Positions 22,417-34,700 of a stretch of 64,000 nucleotides of DNA are shown here, one piece after another. Positions within the stretch are counted from its first letter, which is position 1, and every line of letters begins with the position of its first letter. The position numbers were made by a program, and so were the translations under genes. The stretch is from contig JAXGGA010005175.1 in assembly GCA_038373865.1 (NCBI GenBank), positions 1 to 64,000 of the forward strand. The letters run 5' to 3'. Below the pieces are notes generated by a model, which saw only the letters and a program-made list of their open reading frames with translations, ran no database searches and was not told the origin of the DNA. This stretch comes from Uloborus plumipes (Eukaryota; Arthropoda; Arachnida; Araneae; Uloboridae).

Positions 22417-23634
22417 CACTGAAGTGACAAAAGTCATGGGATAGCAATATGCAAATTTTCAGATGGCAGTAGCATCGCATAGAACAGGTATAAATGCGCA
22501 GTGCTTTTACAGAGCTTTCATTTCTGTTCAAGTTATTCATGTGAAGAGGTTTTAACGTGATGATGACCGCACGACGTGAATTAACAGACTTTGAACGCGG
22601 AATGTTAGTTGGAGCTAGACGCATGGGTCATGCCATTTCGGAAATCGTTAGAGAATTCAACATTCCCAGATCCACTGTGTCAAGAGTGTGCCGAGAGTAT
22701 GAAATTTCAGGCATAACATCCCACCATGGACAGCGCAGTGGTCGACCGCCTGCACTTAAAGATCGAGACCGGCGACGTCTGCAAAGAGTCGTAAATTCTA
22801 ACAGACAAGCAACACTGCGTCAAATCACCGTAGAAATCAATGTGGGACGTACAATGGACGTGTCTGCTAGAACTGTGTGGAGAAATTTGGATTTCTTGGG
22901 CTATTCCAGCAGAAGACCGACTCGAGTGCCTTTACTGACAGAACGACATCGCTTGCAGCGACTCTCGTGGGCACGTGAGCATATCGGTTGGTCCCTAGAT
23001 GAATGGAAAACCGTGGCCTGGTCCGATGAGTCACGATTTCAGCTGTTAAGAGCCGATGGTAGGGTTCGAGTGTGGCGCAGACCCCACGAAGCCATGGACC
23101 CAAACTGTCAGCAAGGCACTGTTCAAGCTGGTGGTGGCTCCGTAATGGTGTGGGCTGTTTTTTCATGGCATGGACTTGGTCCTCTAGTGCGACTGGACCG
23201 AACATTGACTGGAAATGCTTATGTGCAGCTACTTGGAGATCACTTGCAGCCATTCATGGACTTCATGTACCCAAACAACGATGGGATTTTTATGGATGAC
23301 AATGCGCCATGTCACCGGGCCACAACTGTTCGCAATTGGTTTGAAGAAAATTCTGGACAATTCCAACGAATGATTTGGCCACCTAGATCGCCCGACATGA
23401 ATCCCATTGAGCATTTATGGGACACCATCGAGAGGTCTGTTCGTGCCCAAAATCCTGCCCCATCAACGCTTTCACAATTATGGACGTCTATCGAGACAGC
23501 ATGGCTCAATATTCCTGCAGAAGACTTCCAACGACTTGTTGAGTCCATGCCACGTCGAGTTGTTGCACTTCGCCGGGCAAAAGGAGGGCCGACACGATAT
23601 TAAGAGGTATCCCATGACTTTTGTCACTTCAGTG
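22417..23634 (+). mobile_element. Complete Tc1-like transposon
   Basis: The element is 1218 bp with perfect 27-bp TIRs beginning CACTGAAGTGACAAAAGTCA, flanked by TA (22415-22416 and 23635-23636). The mirror arm of the surrounding palindrome gives the unoccupied site (AGGTATA-TC-TATTG), which fixes the boundaries to the base and shows that only a TA was duplicated. A single uninterrupted transposase gene fills most of it. Identical TIRs and an intact gene suggest a young copy. Confidence 0.92.
22560..23603 (+). CDS. Tc1/mariner-superfamily transposase, DD36E type
   Basis: Cut-and-paste transposase of 347 residues, within the usual Tc1 length, acting in the nucleus on the CACTGAAG TIRs. The N-terminus has paired-like helix-turn-helix motifs (LTDFERGMLVGARRMGHAIS, then IPRSTVSRVCREY), followed by an AT-hook-like RSGRPP and a second HTH (about residues 70-115). 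The catalytic triad is Asp156 (WSDESRF), Asp247 (MDDNAPCH) and Glu284 (NPIEHLWD). There are 36 residues between the last two, so DD36E rather than the classical DD34E of Tc1; DD36E matches the described Incomer group, an inferred assignment. Start: an in-frame GTG precedes ATG ATG; I take the first ATG (22560). The frame is intact to TAA, so the protein could be functional. Overlapping frames in both strands are shadows. Confidence 0.93.
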   Translation: MMTARRELTDFERGMLVGARRMGHAISEIVREFNIPRSTVSRVCREYEISGITSHHGQRSGRPPALKDRDRRRLQRVVNSNRQATLRQITVEINVGRTMDVSARTVWRNLDFLGYSSRRPTRVPLLTERHRLQRLSWAREHIGWSLDEWKTVAWSDESRFQLLRADGRVRVWRRPHEAMDPNCQQGTVQAGGGSVMVWAVFSWHGLGPLVRLDRTLTGNAYVQLLGDHLQPFMDFMYPNNDGIFMDDNAPCHRATTVRNWFEENSGQFQRMIWPPRSPDMNPIEHLWDTIERSVRAQNPAPSTLSQLWTSIETAWLNIPAEDFQRLVESMPRRVVALRRAKGGPTRY

Positions 23635-24461
23635 TATATTGTTTTTCAGACGAAGTGTTTCTTTTTTCAATCCGACCTTCACAAAGTGTACTTCCATTCA
23701 ATATCTGAGTTTAAACTGATGATTCATTTCATTCCCTCCCCCAGCACCAATCTTCAATTTTGGAGGAAGAAAAGAAACGGTTCGCCCCAAGATCATAGCA
23801 AACAGCAAAATAGCACTGTTTCCCCTTGTTCTCATAATGTTTTCCCATTATTTTAACACAAAACTGAAAAGAAATCAAAGTATCAGATTATATGTCAGAA
23901 CCCCATCACTGTATTTCCTTTCTCTTATTGGACAAAGCTCATGAGCTAATAGGAAAGAGTAACAAACAGAACAAACTGAAACACCACCAGACATCAGTAG
24001 AGACCAAGGATTTGAAATGGGGTTAGGCGGGATGATAAAAAATTAGAGTTTGGAGCGGGAAGGTAGGAAAAGGGGAGGAGCAATCTGTACAGAAGTTGAA
24101 CAACATGAGAGGTTATGATCAAAAAAGCAGTGTTTATTTAATATATGTATATATATCTTGCTGCATTACTTTCCTTTACAACAAAATGAAAAAGAACACA
24201 AACAATTAAAAAAATTAAATAACAGCTGCACACTAGATAATGTGGGAAGATAGTTATGGGGACACAGACATATGATCTGATATTTTGATTTATTTTCAGT
24301 TTTGTGCGAAAAGAAACGAAAAAACGATGAGAACAAGGAGAAAAAGTGCTATTTTGCTGTTTGCTATGATCTTGAGGCGACCCATTTATTTCCTCCCTTC
24401 TAAATTGAAGATTGGTGCTGGGGTAGGAGATGAAATGAATCATAAAGTTAAATTTCAGATA

Positions 24462-24707
24462 CCGTAAAGTCGGGTTACTTGGACCCTAGGGGGTTACTTG
24501 AGCCCATTACAGTAAAATGATAAAATCTAGGTTTGGTACTTATTAGTTGAAGACTTGCACGTAGTTCCTCGTTTCTCCTCTAGGTAGAAGCACTCTGCAG
24601 TCTTTTATGCTAGTACCAAACCCAGATTTTATCATTTTACTGTGGGCTCTTTACTTGGACCCACAAGGAGTAACCTCCTTGTGGGTCCAAGTAACCCGAC
24701 TTTACGG
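24462..24707. mobile_element. 246-bp MITE, CCGTAAAGTCGGGTTACTTGG family, copy 1
   Basis: TIRs read CCGTAAAGTCGGGTTACTTG inward from both ends. TA flanks at 24460-24461 and 24708-24709. The unoccupied site is preserved in the opposite palindrome arm (CAGATATTGAATGG near 23700), confirming a TA duplication. Inside, TTACTTGGACCC and its inverse recur, and the centre (ATAAAATCTAGGTTTGGTAC versus its inverse) lets the whole unit fold. Copy 2 is at 41946-42174. Non-coding. Confidence 0.85.
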
Positions 24708-25632
24708 TATTGAATGGAAGTACACTTTGAAGTTTGGATCGAAAAGAAACATTTCGTCTGAAAAACAATAGATATACCTAGGGTGAAAATAATCCTCAAT
24801 TCCATCCCGAGGTTGGACGTCATTTTAGTATAGTGTGAATGGTATATTTGGGTGGGGAGGGAGATACTTCGTCTAGTTATAAGGGAACCCATTTACCAAC
24901 TTTAAATGAGTTTACTATTCATTTTGTATCAAAGAGTTTTTTTAAAAAACATTTTGAACAGTTTTGAAAAAAAAAAAGAGTGGTTGTGCGGGGGAGGGAG
25001 GGGGGATGAACCTGACATCTATAAACTCATGCCAGCTCACTTTAAACATATTCATGTTTATTTACTACTTTTTAGACCATCACAAGCCAGACAACTTAGT
25101 ATTTAAATAAATATAATCTAAAAAATATCATTTTTTTCCTATACAGTTTTATTCAAAAATTCAAAAAAATATGATCCCATTAAGATCCCAATCTAAAAAT
25201 TGGTACAAACATAGATAAAATACACAAGAATTTTTGAGAATTTTTTGAAAAAAATTCATTATATGTTTTTTGAGAAATTTAAATTTGAAATTTAAATTTC
25301 ATTTTTTGAAAAAGAAAATTTTTGTCAAATTAGTCATGTTGCATATCAGATTAAGCGGCAACTAACGTACTTTAAAATGCCATTTACCAAATCGTTCTAT
25401 CTATATTTGGTGCCGAGTTATGGTCCCTTTTATCTGCCCTTATCTATGGAAAAACGAGGGTTTTTCCAAAGTTCAAAGTCTCATAAATGAAAAAATAATA
25501 GAGATAAAAATCTAAAAATTGAGACTTTTAATTACCTCAAGGGGTACAATTGATGAGCCAAATGTGAAAGAAATACAAAAATGTAAGGTAAAATTTTTCT
25601 CAGATTTTGGATCACTTGACGTGGAATGACCG

Positions 25633-26304
25633 TGGAATGAATTATTTAAATTTACCTCTTTCTTATCATTATTCTTACTTTTGCTAATTCACTTGAAAAT
25701 TGTTTAATTTTGCTTCGTACGTGGTTTAAGCACTGCACGTATACTAATAGATTTGAGGATTCAAAAGACAAGTAGTAAAAGCCCAGAATACAGATACTTA
25801 AATAAAAAAAGCACTCGTCTTTGTTTAATCACGCCCGAACAAAAATTACAATATACATTCTTAACATGCAGCCGCAGCCAAAATTCTAAGAAAAATGAGC
25901 AACTGGCAAAGCGCCACGATGTTAGCTGCCAAAATACATCATAGACTTAGATTCTGACTTTATTCTGATAATTTGTCTTAAGATATATCAATAGTCAGCG
26001 CTGGTTAAAAACGTCGTCGGTCTTAGGACTTCCAGTCACATCTTGATAGGAGGAAAATTCTGGGAACATGGAATAAAAGCTTTAAATTATGAACTATTTT
26101 CAAAAACAAAGATTTGGGCAATGAAAAATGACAAAATATTTTCACTACTTGAAACTTTCAATTAATCAATAAATGTGGGGGAGGGGCAGTTACCATTAAA
26201 TGAAAAATACTTTTTACTAAAGAAACGTTTTTGCAAGCATCTTTTCTAATACATAAGTATTCACTTATGTAAAAAGATGACGAAACCTAATACATTCTTA
26301 AGAA
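25633..26304. other. AT-rich intron, nothing recognisable
   Basis: The 63-codon frame at 25753-25944 has no domain. No inverted or tandem structure seen. Confidence 0.5.
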
Positions 26305-26312
26305 GTATTGAA

Positions 26313-26551
26313 CATGGCCTCAGTGACTCAGAGGTTGAAGTGTCGCCTCAAAAGCAAAAGGTCGCAGCTTCGATTCCTGCCAGTGTTCTAGATGTTATTT
26401 CTTCTATTTGTACTGTAAATCTTTCTTGTGTTGTCTTAAATGTTAATAAAGAAGTCTCAAATGTAAATAAAGAAGGCCAACCCCTTGAGGCAATGACACC
26501 CAAAAATTCATAGTACTTACTAATTAGCTATGACACGTCAACAGCAACAAA
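26313..26551 (+). repeat. tRNA-derived SINE, family 2, copy 1
   Basis: The head GGCCTCAGTGACTCAGAGG resembles a tRNA D-arm/A-box region, and GCTTCGATTCC (26367-26377) is a B box. The body shares TGTAAATCTTTCTTGTGTTG and the stretch from TCAATGGCA-like to CATGCCAACAACAAC-like sequence with the copy at 60055-60256. Decayed: several differences in the boxes. The frame at 26277-26513 is a chance ORF across it. Confidence 0.65.
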
Positions 26552-29500
26552 TATTGAACTGTTGCTTATTTATTTAAAATAAAATACAATCAAATTCAAA
26601 TTTTTTTATACAGGAGGAACATACTAATTGTCTATATACTTAACTTGTCTCCCAATTTGGTAAAAATTTATCGATATTTTTTCCAATGATACTGCTGGGA
26701 GTAATTTAAATAGATTAGGTCCATAAGCGCAAATGAGTAGTATTTGCAAATGACTAAAGTTTGTGTTGAAGTTGTTATGTTGAAGTTTTAAATTATATGC
26801 TCATTTTTCTGCTCTTATTACCATGGTAATTACGTAATGAGCATTAAGAGATATTTGCATATTTGGTAAAGAAAACACTTCCGGTTGGATACCTCTAAAG
26901 CAGTATTTGGTTAATGGCAGTATGCAAGCTGGCACAAAGCGATCAATTAAATGTACGGAAACAGAATAACAATGAAGTTAGACTAGTCTCAATGGTTATA
27001 ATTCATTTTCCTCACGTATGAGATAAGCATAAAAATACCGGAATAATTTTTTATTTTTAATTTTCTAATACATCTCCTATGTTTGAAATGTTAGAAAAGT
27101 GTTCTGCATTAATGACGTCTGCACTTAAGTGTTTGGCAAAAGCGTCATAAATGATGGAATGCATGCATGCAATTTGTTTGAATAACCTTCAAGTTGTCAC
27201 TGTCAATTATGCAATATTGTGACAGCCAAGTTTGCATTTTTTGAGCAAAATAAGTTTACATTATTCTTTCTTACTTTATATTGTTTAAATATACGGGGTC
27301 ATGGACTTTTTTCTGTGAAGGAACTTGGTTTATCTTTTTTTTTTAATTAAAACGACTGTATTACTACATGGATTTCCTTTAAAAACCATAAAGACGAACT
27401 CATGTTTCTTTACTGTACAGGGAAAATGGCCACAGGTGGTTTGATATTTTTTTGGGGGAGTTTACCAATGATGACGTACTTATCGAAATGGACGTCATAA
27501 GCTTAAGTTTTCGCAAATAATAAAACTAACGTCAACATAGAGATACACCATCAATGTGTTAGGTTACAAAATTAAGAAGCTCGCCATGATACTTCAGTCA
27601 TATTTCAAGGTTGTAAAAAATGACGTAAAACTGAAGCGTAAACAATTAGCACTACTGAAATTACAGTACTTATTGACCTGGAAAGCAAAACGGTAAAAAA
27701 CTGAAACATTATTTTCGGATTCCAATGAATGAATAAATGTAAGCCTTAAACATATATAAATGATACCCTGATGCATTTTGCCGCAAGAGTACACGAATCG
27801 GCATTATGAAATAGGTAAAAGAAATGTTATCAATAGTGAAACTTAACTTAAATACTTCCGTGAGTAAAGAACCATTTAAGATAGAATTATAATGCCAATA
27901 AAATTTTTAAAGACCTGCATTGCTTGGTTAAAGAAAGAACATGGAATAGTGTGAAAGCGTTCGATTATTTGCTTCAGCCTGTAACATGTATGAACAAGAT
28001 GTAATACAGTTTTATCGTTTGTCTGGTATAACATTGAATATGGAGCAGCGTGAGTAAACTTTTAGAAACATTATGGTTTTTTACTTGGTAGTATTTCATG
28101 TCTCCTGTCTACACGTTATTTAGTAGAAAATGATAAATTGTTTAATTTAAACTTTAAAAAAATCTCAAATATTGTAGCTTACTTTGGTTAACTTATCTTG
28201 CTAGAATGCAAGTCGATAAAATTTTTGACACCTTTTTATTTACTTATAAAGCATTTAAGTATAGATAACGCAATTTCTCGAAAACTTAAACACATTTACA
28301 TAAAATTGATTTATCTGACTGACGAGGGCAGCTGGTAGTGTTGATGGCTGTTCACACAAAGTAGCTACGAACGTACAAAAGAAATAATAAATTATCGAAT
28401 TATTTTCTTTTCTTCTTGCAGTATTTATTATCACATCCGAAAGCCAAGACTTTTTGTAAAAAATAAGCAAATGAAGAAAGTTTCAAGTAATAATGTACGT
28501 TCATTTGAATCAAGGTAGCGCTCATACACATTTTTCCCAAAGCCAAAAGCTATTTGTTTGTCAGTGGAAGAGTTTTCTAAAAGCTCTCTTGAAACAAACT
28601 CTCTTGATTTGACGATGAAAATATCGGAAAATATTCCCACTACTGGCATTAATATTTTTCTCTCAACTAATCTAAGAAAGCAGTCGTAAAATGTAAAAAT
28701 CGATGTTTACGCTGAGTGTTACTTCCGGGAAAACATTTCAGAAAATTGTTCAAGAGATATAAAGACATATGAAAACTGCTTTGGCATGTACTGGATTGTT
28801 TCTTATTTTAAATATGACACAAAGAGTTTCGTAATTTTAAACCCAGTCTTTTGAAATATTCCTAACAGCTTGTTTTACTGATTGTCAACTTAATGAGACG
28901 CTATCTGCATCTTGAAATTGAGATTCGCTGCGCATAAACGGTTTAGCAAACGCCATGTAAAGATATGTGTGACACATATTTTTTTTTCTTTACCAATAAC
29001 TGTTCACAGCTTTAATTAAAACTTTTCATACTGTATAATCTACAACTGTATAATCTACACGCTTTAATACATTCTTATGTCAGAGAATATTATTTTGAAA
29101 TTCAAAGAACTTTTTTAATTAGTTAGAAGAATTTTGCTCGTTTTAAGATACATGTTGTTTGTTTATAAAAGAAAACACGTAAAATGTCATGATTCAGGCT
29201 ATCTTTTAAAATGAATTAGAAGGTAATTTCGCACCTTAATTAATTATGTAAATTAAAATAACTTTTGTTAACTTAGTTCATTTAAATTATAGTTTTTGTT
29301 TAATCTTCAAATTCATCATTTTTTTTCATCAAAAGTCATATGCAGTTTTTACCACTTTTTACTTATTTATGTTGTTATGTTATTTTAACCAAAAATGGGT
29401 CGTTAGGCATCTACCTGTTTATGCATTTTTTAGGGGAAAACAGATCACTTTACATTATACTGCTGCAAAGAATCCCGGCAGGATTTTTTCTTTGTCAAAA

Positions 29501-30655
29501 TGTTCTTTTTTTCCCTTTAACTCACCGCTATTTTCAAACTTGAGTAGACACAAAATTGAGAAAACTAAACCGTGAGGTCTTCGGTTGCCAATACTATACC
29601 GTTGTGGGTAGGTAAACGGCAATAGTAAAATGTTTGAATTGGCTATTCTTTTCATGTTTTATTTTCAGAGGATTCTAAATAAGTAATTTTTACAGTAAAT
29701 CAGAAGTGAAAGAAATGACAAAATGCAAAAAAATTACAGATATTGTTGTTTTCTTTCCCAAAGCACTACGTGAGTATATTCTAGAAAATCGTCTCTTCAT
29801 TTATTAATCAGGAAGAAACATTTAATAGTAAAAATACTAATAAAATTATCAAATTCGGAAAAGTTTAGAGCAATTTAGTTTATGAATATGCCCTAAAAAT
29901 TGTTTCAGACATCCACTAAATATCTAACGAGATACAGAAAGGAAAAAAAATATTTACAAACTGATAACAATTTCGATGCCAAAAATGGAATTAAATCAGC
30001 AATTTTCAAAAAAATTACAATAGCAAAATGAAATAAAAGCAATAGAGATTTTCATCGAGTGAAAAAAAGAGCTTTGTTAATACTGCAGATAAAAATTACA
30101 ACAGTGCCAATTATTAAAAAAAAAAAAAACATCCGAGAAATCCTTGCCATTGATCAAGCAAAAGAATGGAATTCAATAGCAGTTGCGCAAGCTTTCAACT
30201 GCCTTAGTCATCCAGCACAAATCCAAACTCCCGGAAAAGAATGAAAAAGACCACGAAATATTTTCTCTGTACTTGGATTTGGGATTCCCTGAATGTCAGC
30301 AATGGTAATTTTCTTTCATAAGCAGAAAGAAATGATTACAACTTCTAACATGAAAAATGAATACTGCGTGCTTCGAAGATTTTTTATTTGAAGTGATTTG
30401 CTTAGTTTTGGAGGGAAAGCATTCACAAATTTAAGACTCATAAGATTTGGTTTGTGTACAATTTTAAGATGCTCAAAACATACATTTAAAATTTTATGAA
30501 GTTGCTAATCGTACAAAAGTAAGGAGATGCTTCTGTGGCCATATTCTGTATGTTTATAACAGTAGAGGAAAAAGCTTTCACAGACATATGTGCCGAAATG
30601 CTTTGTAGCAAAATAAGGGATTACTTCCGCATCAATATAACAGAAATATTCTTAG
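26552..30655. other. AT-rich intron, nothing recognisable
   Basis: About 4.1 kb without a supported gene, TIR pair or RNA. Several short frames (27594-27794, 28255-28649, 29340-29655, 30059-30244) are low-complexity. TTTTATTTTCAG near 29655-29666 looks like a splice acceptor, but no coding frame follows. Confidence 0.45.
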
Positions 30656-31756
30656 TAGGGGTGCGACATCGAAGGCAAAACATCGATGTTTCAAGACATC
30701 GATGTTTCGAAATTTAGACATCGATGGTATTGATACATCGACAAAAAAACATCGATGTTTTGAAACATCGATGTTTCAAAACATCGATATTTTTTTATAA
30801 AAATTACTGACACATTTAAATGTACAGTAATACAGTAACTCCCCAATACATTTCGCTTCTTTATCACTCAATTAGATTTATCTTTTCTCTGCTAGAAAAC
30901 ATCAACCGTATGATATCGATGTCAATGATAGAAAGCTTTTTAGTGAGATTAGACTGAGTGAGCAACTGTTGATTAACTGTATACCTTTCATTTATCGCAT
31001 ATTTTTATGAAACTTTTTTTGTTGAAATGTAAAACGACACCGCTATCGAAAAAAAATTCTAAAGCAAAACAAAAACAACGACGTTTAAAAATCGTTGACC
31101 GTAAATCATCGGTAATTTAAAAAAAAACTATTTCAAAGCGAAAGATATTGTAACTGTTAAAGATGAATCTGTTTTATTGCATATTTTTATTGCTTTTTCT
31201 GAAGTGTAAACAGACATCGAAAGAAAAAAAAAAAAAACATCGAACGCGAAACAGTGATCATCAAAAGACATCGACCTTAAAACGTCGATGGTAACTATCA
31301 AAAACGTCTTCTAACGAGATTTATAGTTTAACGGCACGGCTGATTAACGATATAACTTTTGACCGCATACCTTGATGATTTTTTTTTTTTTTTTGCTGAA
31401 ACATAAAACATTCACATAAATAATAATGAAATTTAAAAAAAATGGCGAAAACAAATTTGAAATGTTTTAGAAACATCGAGAGCAAAACATCAAAAAAAAT
31501 CATAGAAAATGTTTCCTAATGAGATTATTACTGAAACTTCTTATTAAGGATGGAAACTTCTCAATACGTCTGCATATCGCATCTTTTTATCAAGCTGTTT
31601 TTGCTGAATTATAAAACATCGACATCGGAAAAATCATCGAACCCAAAACATCGATTTTGGCAAAACATCGACCCTCAAACATCGATGTTAAAAACATCGA
31701 TGTTTTAGCAAAAACATCGATGTTTCCAAAACATCGACATCGATGTCGCAGCCCTA
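30656..31756. mobile_element. hAT-type non-autonomous element with ACATCGATGT arrays
   Basis: TIRs TAGGGGTGCGACATCG and (right, inverted) TAGGGCTGCGACATCG differ at one base. The 8-bp target duplication ATTCTTAG is exact (30648-30655 and 31757-31764), diagnostic of hAT insertion. Within about 120 bp of each end the self-complementary ACATCGATGT occurs repeatedly (about seven times left, six right). The 0.85-kb middle is AT-rich with scattered CATCGA. No transposase. Confidence 0.85.
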
Positions 31757-31764
31757 ATTCTTAG

Positions 31765-34700
31765 CATGCATTGGTCGATCTATTGTTGCCTATTTTTTCA
31801 TGAATTTTATGCTTAGATTTATAGAGCAATGATTGCCTAATTTTGCATTGTATTTTCTTTCCTTTCCAGTACAACTTCTCTCCTATTAAGTTGTACTGGA
31901 ATTTCATCTACTACATAGTACATTTATAAAAGAATCTCTTGCGATGTTGCGAAGACTCAATTGAGGTATGTTTCAGCATAAAATTTAAATCATTTTATTC
32001 TTCTCTATTAAATTAGAAGGATAATTTACCATTGTCAAAGAATGGCTCAAAACTTTCAGTGCAAACATTTTTGGTTGTGTGCCACAGTTGTCGTTATTCT
32101 CATCTCCCTATGTCATCTCTTGTTACTTCAAAAAGCTCATCCTGCAGTGAGATCTGAGTTGTGAGTTTAATAATTTTTCCTCTGAAAAAGGGATCTGGAT
32201 TAAATTTAAAAAATGTCCCAGTGTCTCAAACTTGCTTGTTAGCAAGCCAAAATGTAGTTGTTTGTATGTTATGTGCTATCTCAGGGGTTTGGATCTTGAA
32301 AGAGGGGAAAATGTTATGTTTGCATTGTCGCATTAACGTAAAATCAAAACTCATGAGTGTTAAACAAAATGGACGTCAAATCTTAAACTATGTATAATCA
32401 AAGCCTGGTAAAAGAAACCGGCGTATAATGAAGATCTACTGTTTTTGTTGGTAGAAATAAAGTATTCACAGTTAATACTTTGCCCTTTTCTTTTGTCCAT
32501 AAATCCTGGATGTAGATGATACTAAAATGCATGGATTGATGATTTTTCTCAACCATGCGACTGCCATGTATCTCTCTTTCTCCAACTTCAGATATTTTTA
32601 ACGACTTCTGTGATTTTATTTTTTTCTCAAAAAATATTCGGTGCATTTTTACTGCATTATTATCACCAACCTGTTGAACATCTACTTCTTCAATGAAAAG
32701 CAGATCAATTTTCGTGATTGTCTAAAACATTCAAGAGATAACGCAGTTTAACACTAGGATTAGTTAATATTAATTACATCAGTTCTTCAAACCAGTAAAA
32801 ATACAATAGTGTTAAATACCTAAGAACTAAGACAGTTTTTTTTCTCACTTTCTTATAAAACGATTTGCCGTAGATATTACTTCATAATAATCAATTCCTA
32901 ACTATTAAATACGAAACATTTACCAACCATGAAACGCAGCAAAATGTAACCGAACCTTAAAATCAGTAAAGTGTTTTCGCTTCTGAAACGACTTAATAAA
33001 ATATTTATCTTTCAGGACTGTTATGAAAAACGCATTTTGATCCATTAAAACTTTTATTGATGTTGCTCTTTACAGAACTCGTACTATTTTCTCCATATTT
33101 TATGAGCAATTTTGAAGGATAGATATTTATTTATTTATTTTTCCGTTCTCTCCTGCATACAATGTTTCAAACTCAGCATAATATGATCTATACATACATA
33201 TTTTTTAAAATAAAATTGTTGTGACGCCGGTAGCCATCAAAAAACATAAAACCACTGTTTCAGCTTTTAGTATAAAAATTTACTGTCTCTGTACGTGCTA
33301 GGCATTATGGAGCTACATTATTGATCGCGTGCAACGGAAAAAACCTTTTCACTGTTTAAAAAATGTTAGTGATAACTGAAAAAGAGAAAGCGTCTGCTGT
33401 TCGAGTTTCGAATGGATTCTATGCGGAGTTTGAGTAAAACTTATAGGGAAAGCAACAAATGCTTTAAACATCTGAATAAACAATATTTAAAAGTATTACG
33501 TAGTCGCCCAGAGAAACACACAAACCAGTCTTTAAAGAAAGTACATATGATAGAAAAATATAATGTGATTTATCATCTAAGTGAAAACATTTTTCCTTTA
33601 ATCTCAGCTAACTTTTACAAATTACATAAATTCAAAATATTTAAATTTTTAGCCCCATCCAACAATTTAGCTAAGGAACTTTCAAGAAATCTGTCGAAGA
33701 AGTAGCTTTTTTGATAGATACGAACAATTAAAAATGGCTATGTTAAGTAAATTATAATTTTTTCGCTTCTTAAAAATCTAATTAATATGAAATTTTAAAA
33801 TTTCATAGGAACAATCTTTAGGAGTTATGTTAAGTGAAAAAAATTTTTAGCAAAATTTATCTTCAGGAGACATTTTTTGGCTAGTATTCAATGGTAAAGA
33901 AAAGTAATCAAGGAACTGATCATCGCCGAATGTTTTTCTTTTTTTTTTAATCTGTCTTTTGACAATATGCGCTGCTCCAATGAGCAGTCTGAGTTATTTT
34001 CAAGTTAATTGAAAAACTATCCGTCGTTATTTAAACTGTAATTCTTGTAATACAAATATGTTTTAGTTTGTTATATGGGAAAATAAAAATGTATTTTTAA
34101 CTCTAAAGAGATAGAAATAAAAGATCGGTTATAAGTTGCAGAATTTGAGTTCCATTAGTATTTTGACTTTTTAAAGTAGTTAAAAGTATATTTTTTTTTT
34201 TAAGTAATCCTTTCACATTAACTTCACAACGTAATTCATTGAAAGATTCCAAAAATCCTAATAATCCTAAATATTTATTTCCTCTATGACAACGTTTTGT
34301 CAATTATTATTATTTGATGCAGGTAACAGTTTCCTTCTTTTTTTCCAGAATTTTTTCTCTTATCTGTATTTGTACGGCTAGGTGTAACTTTAAAATTTAA
34401 TAATTCAAATTTTTATACCCAATCTTTCCGTCGTTTTAGCTATTGTTGTGCACAAAAATGTATGCACTGTGACTAGGACTGAATTTCTGACAGAAAAAAT
34501 GCATAAATAGTTGTCACAAAGTTACAAAAATTCATCTAAACTGGAAAATAGCTGCAAGAGCTCGTAAGATTTCATGGATATTAAGCCCTGACTGTGACCT
34601 GAAAATTGAGAATGGGTAGATTTAACTCGTAACGATCAGTTTATTTAATGGCGACATAACATTTCAAAATTTCGCAACAAATACCAGACGTTTTCAAGCA

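Larger units (their letters stand above)
21363..25632. mobile_element. Giant palindromic (foldback) element with nested insertions
   Basis: Left arm 21363-22416 plus 23637-23940 is mirrored by right arm 24240-24461 plus 24708-25632. Examples: CATTTTTGTATTTCTTTCA (21400) versus TGTGAAAGAAATACAAAAAT (25563), and CGAGGGTTTTTCCAAAGTTC mirrored on the other side. Outer ends carry GGTCATTC-type sequence. Without the Tc1 and the MITE, the element is about 2.8 kb: arms of about 1.2-1.3 kb and a loop of roughly 300 bp near 23940-24240. The left arm also has a direct duplication (about 21900-22160 repeated at 22180-22410). No transposase frame belongs to the host element itself. Confidence 0.75.

Noticed and set aside
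22867..23856. Several 60-149 codon frames in other phases around the Tc1 gene
   Set aside because: Shadows of the transposase, which alone has the conserved catalytic motifs.
29455..29670. Possible exon after TTTTATTTTCAG near 29666
   Set aside because: No open frame with coding character follows, and no partner donor is found.
33412..33705. 97-codon Lys-rich frame
   Set aside because: AT-rich composition, no domain, no splice or start context; expected by chance in this DNA.
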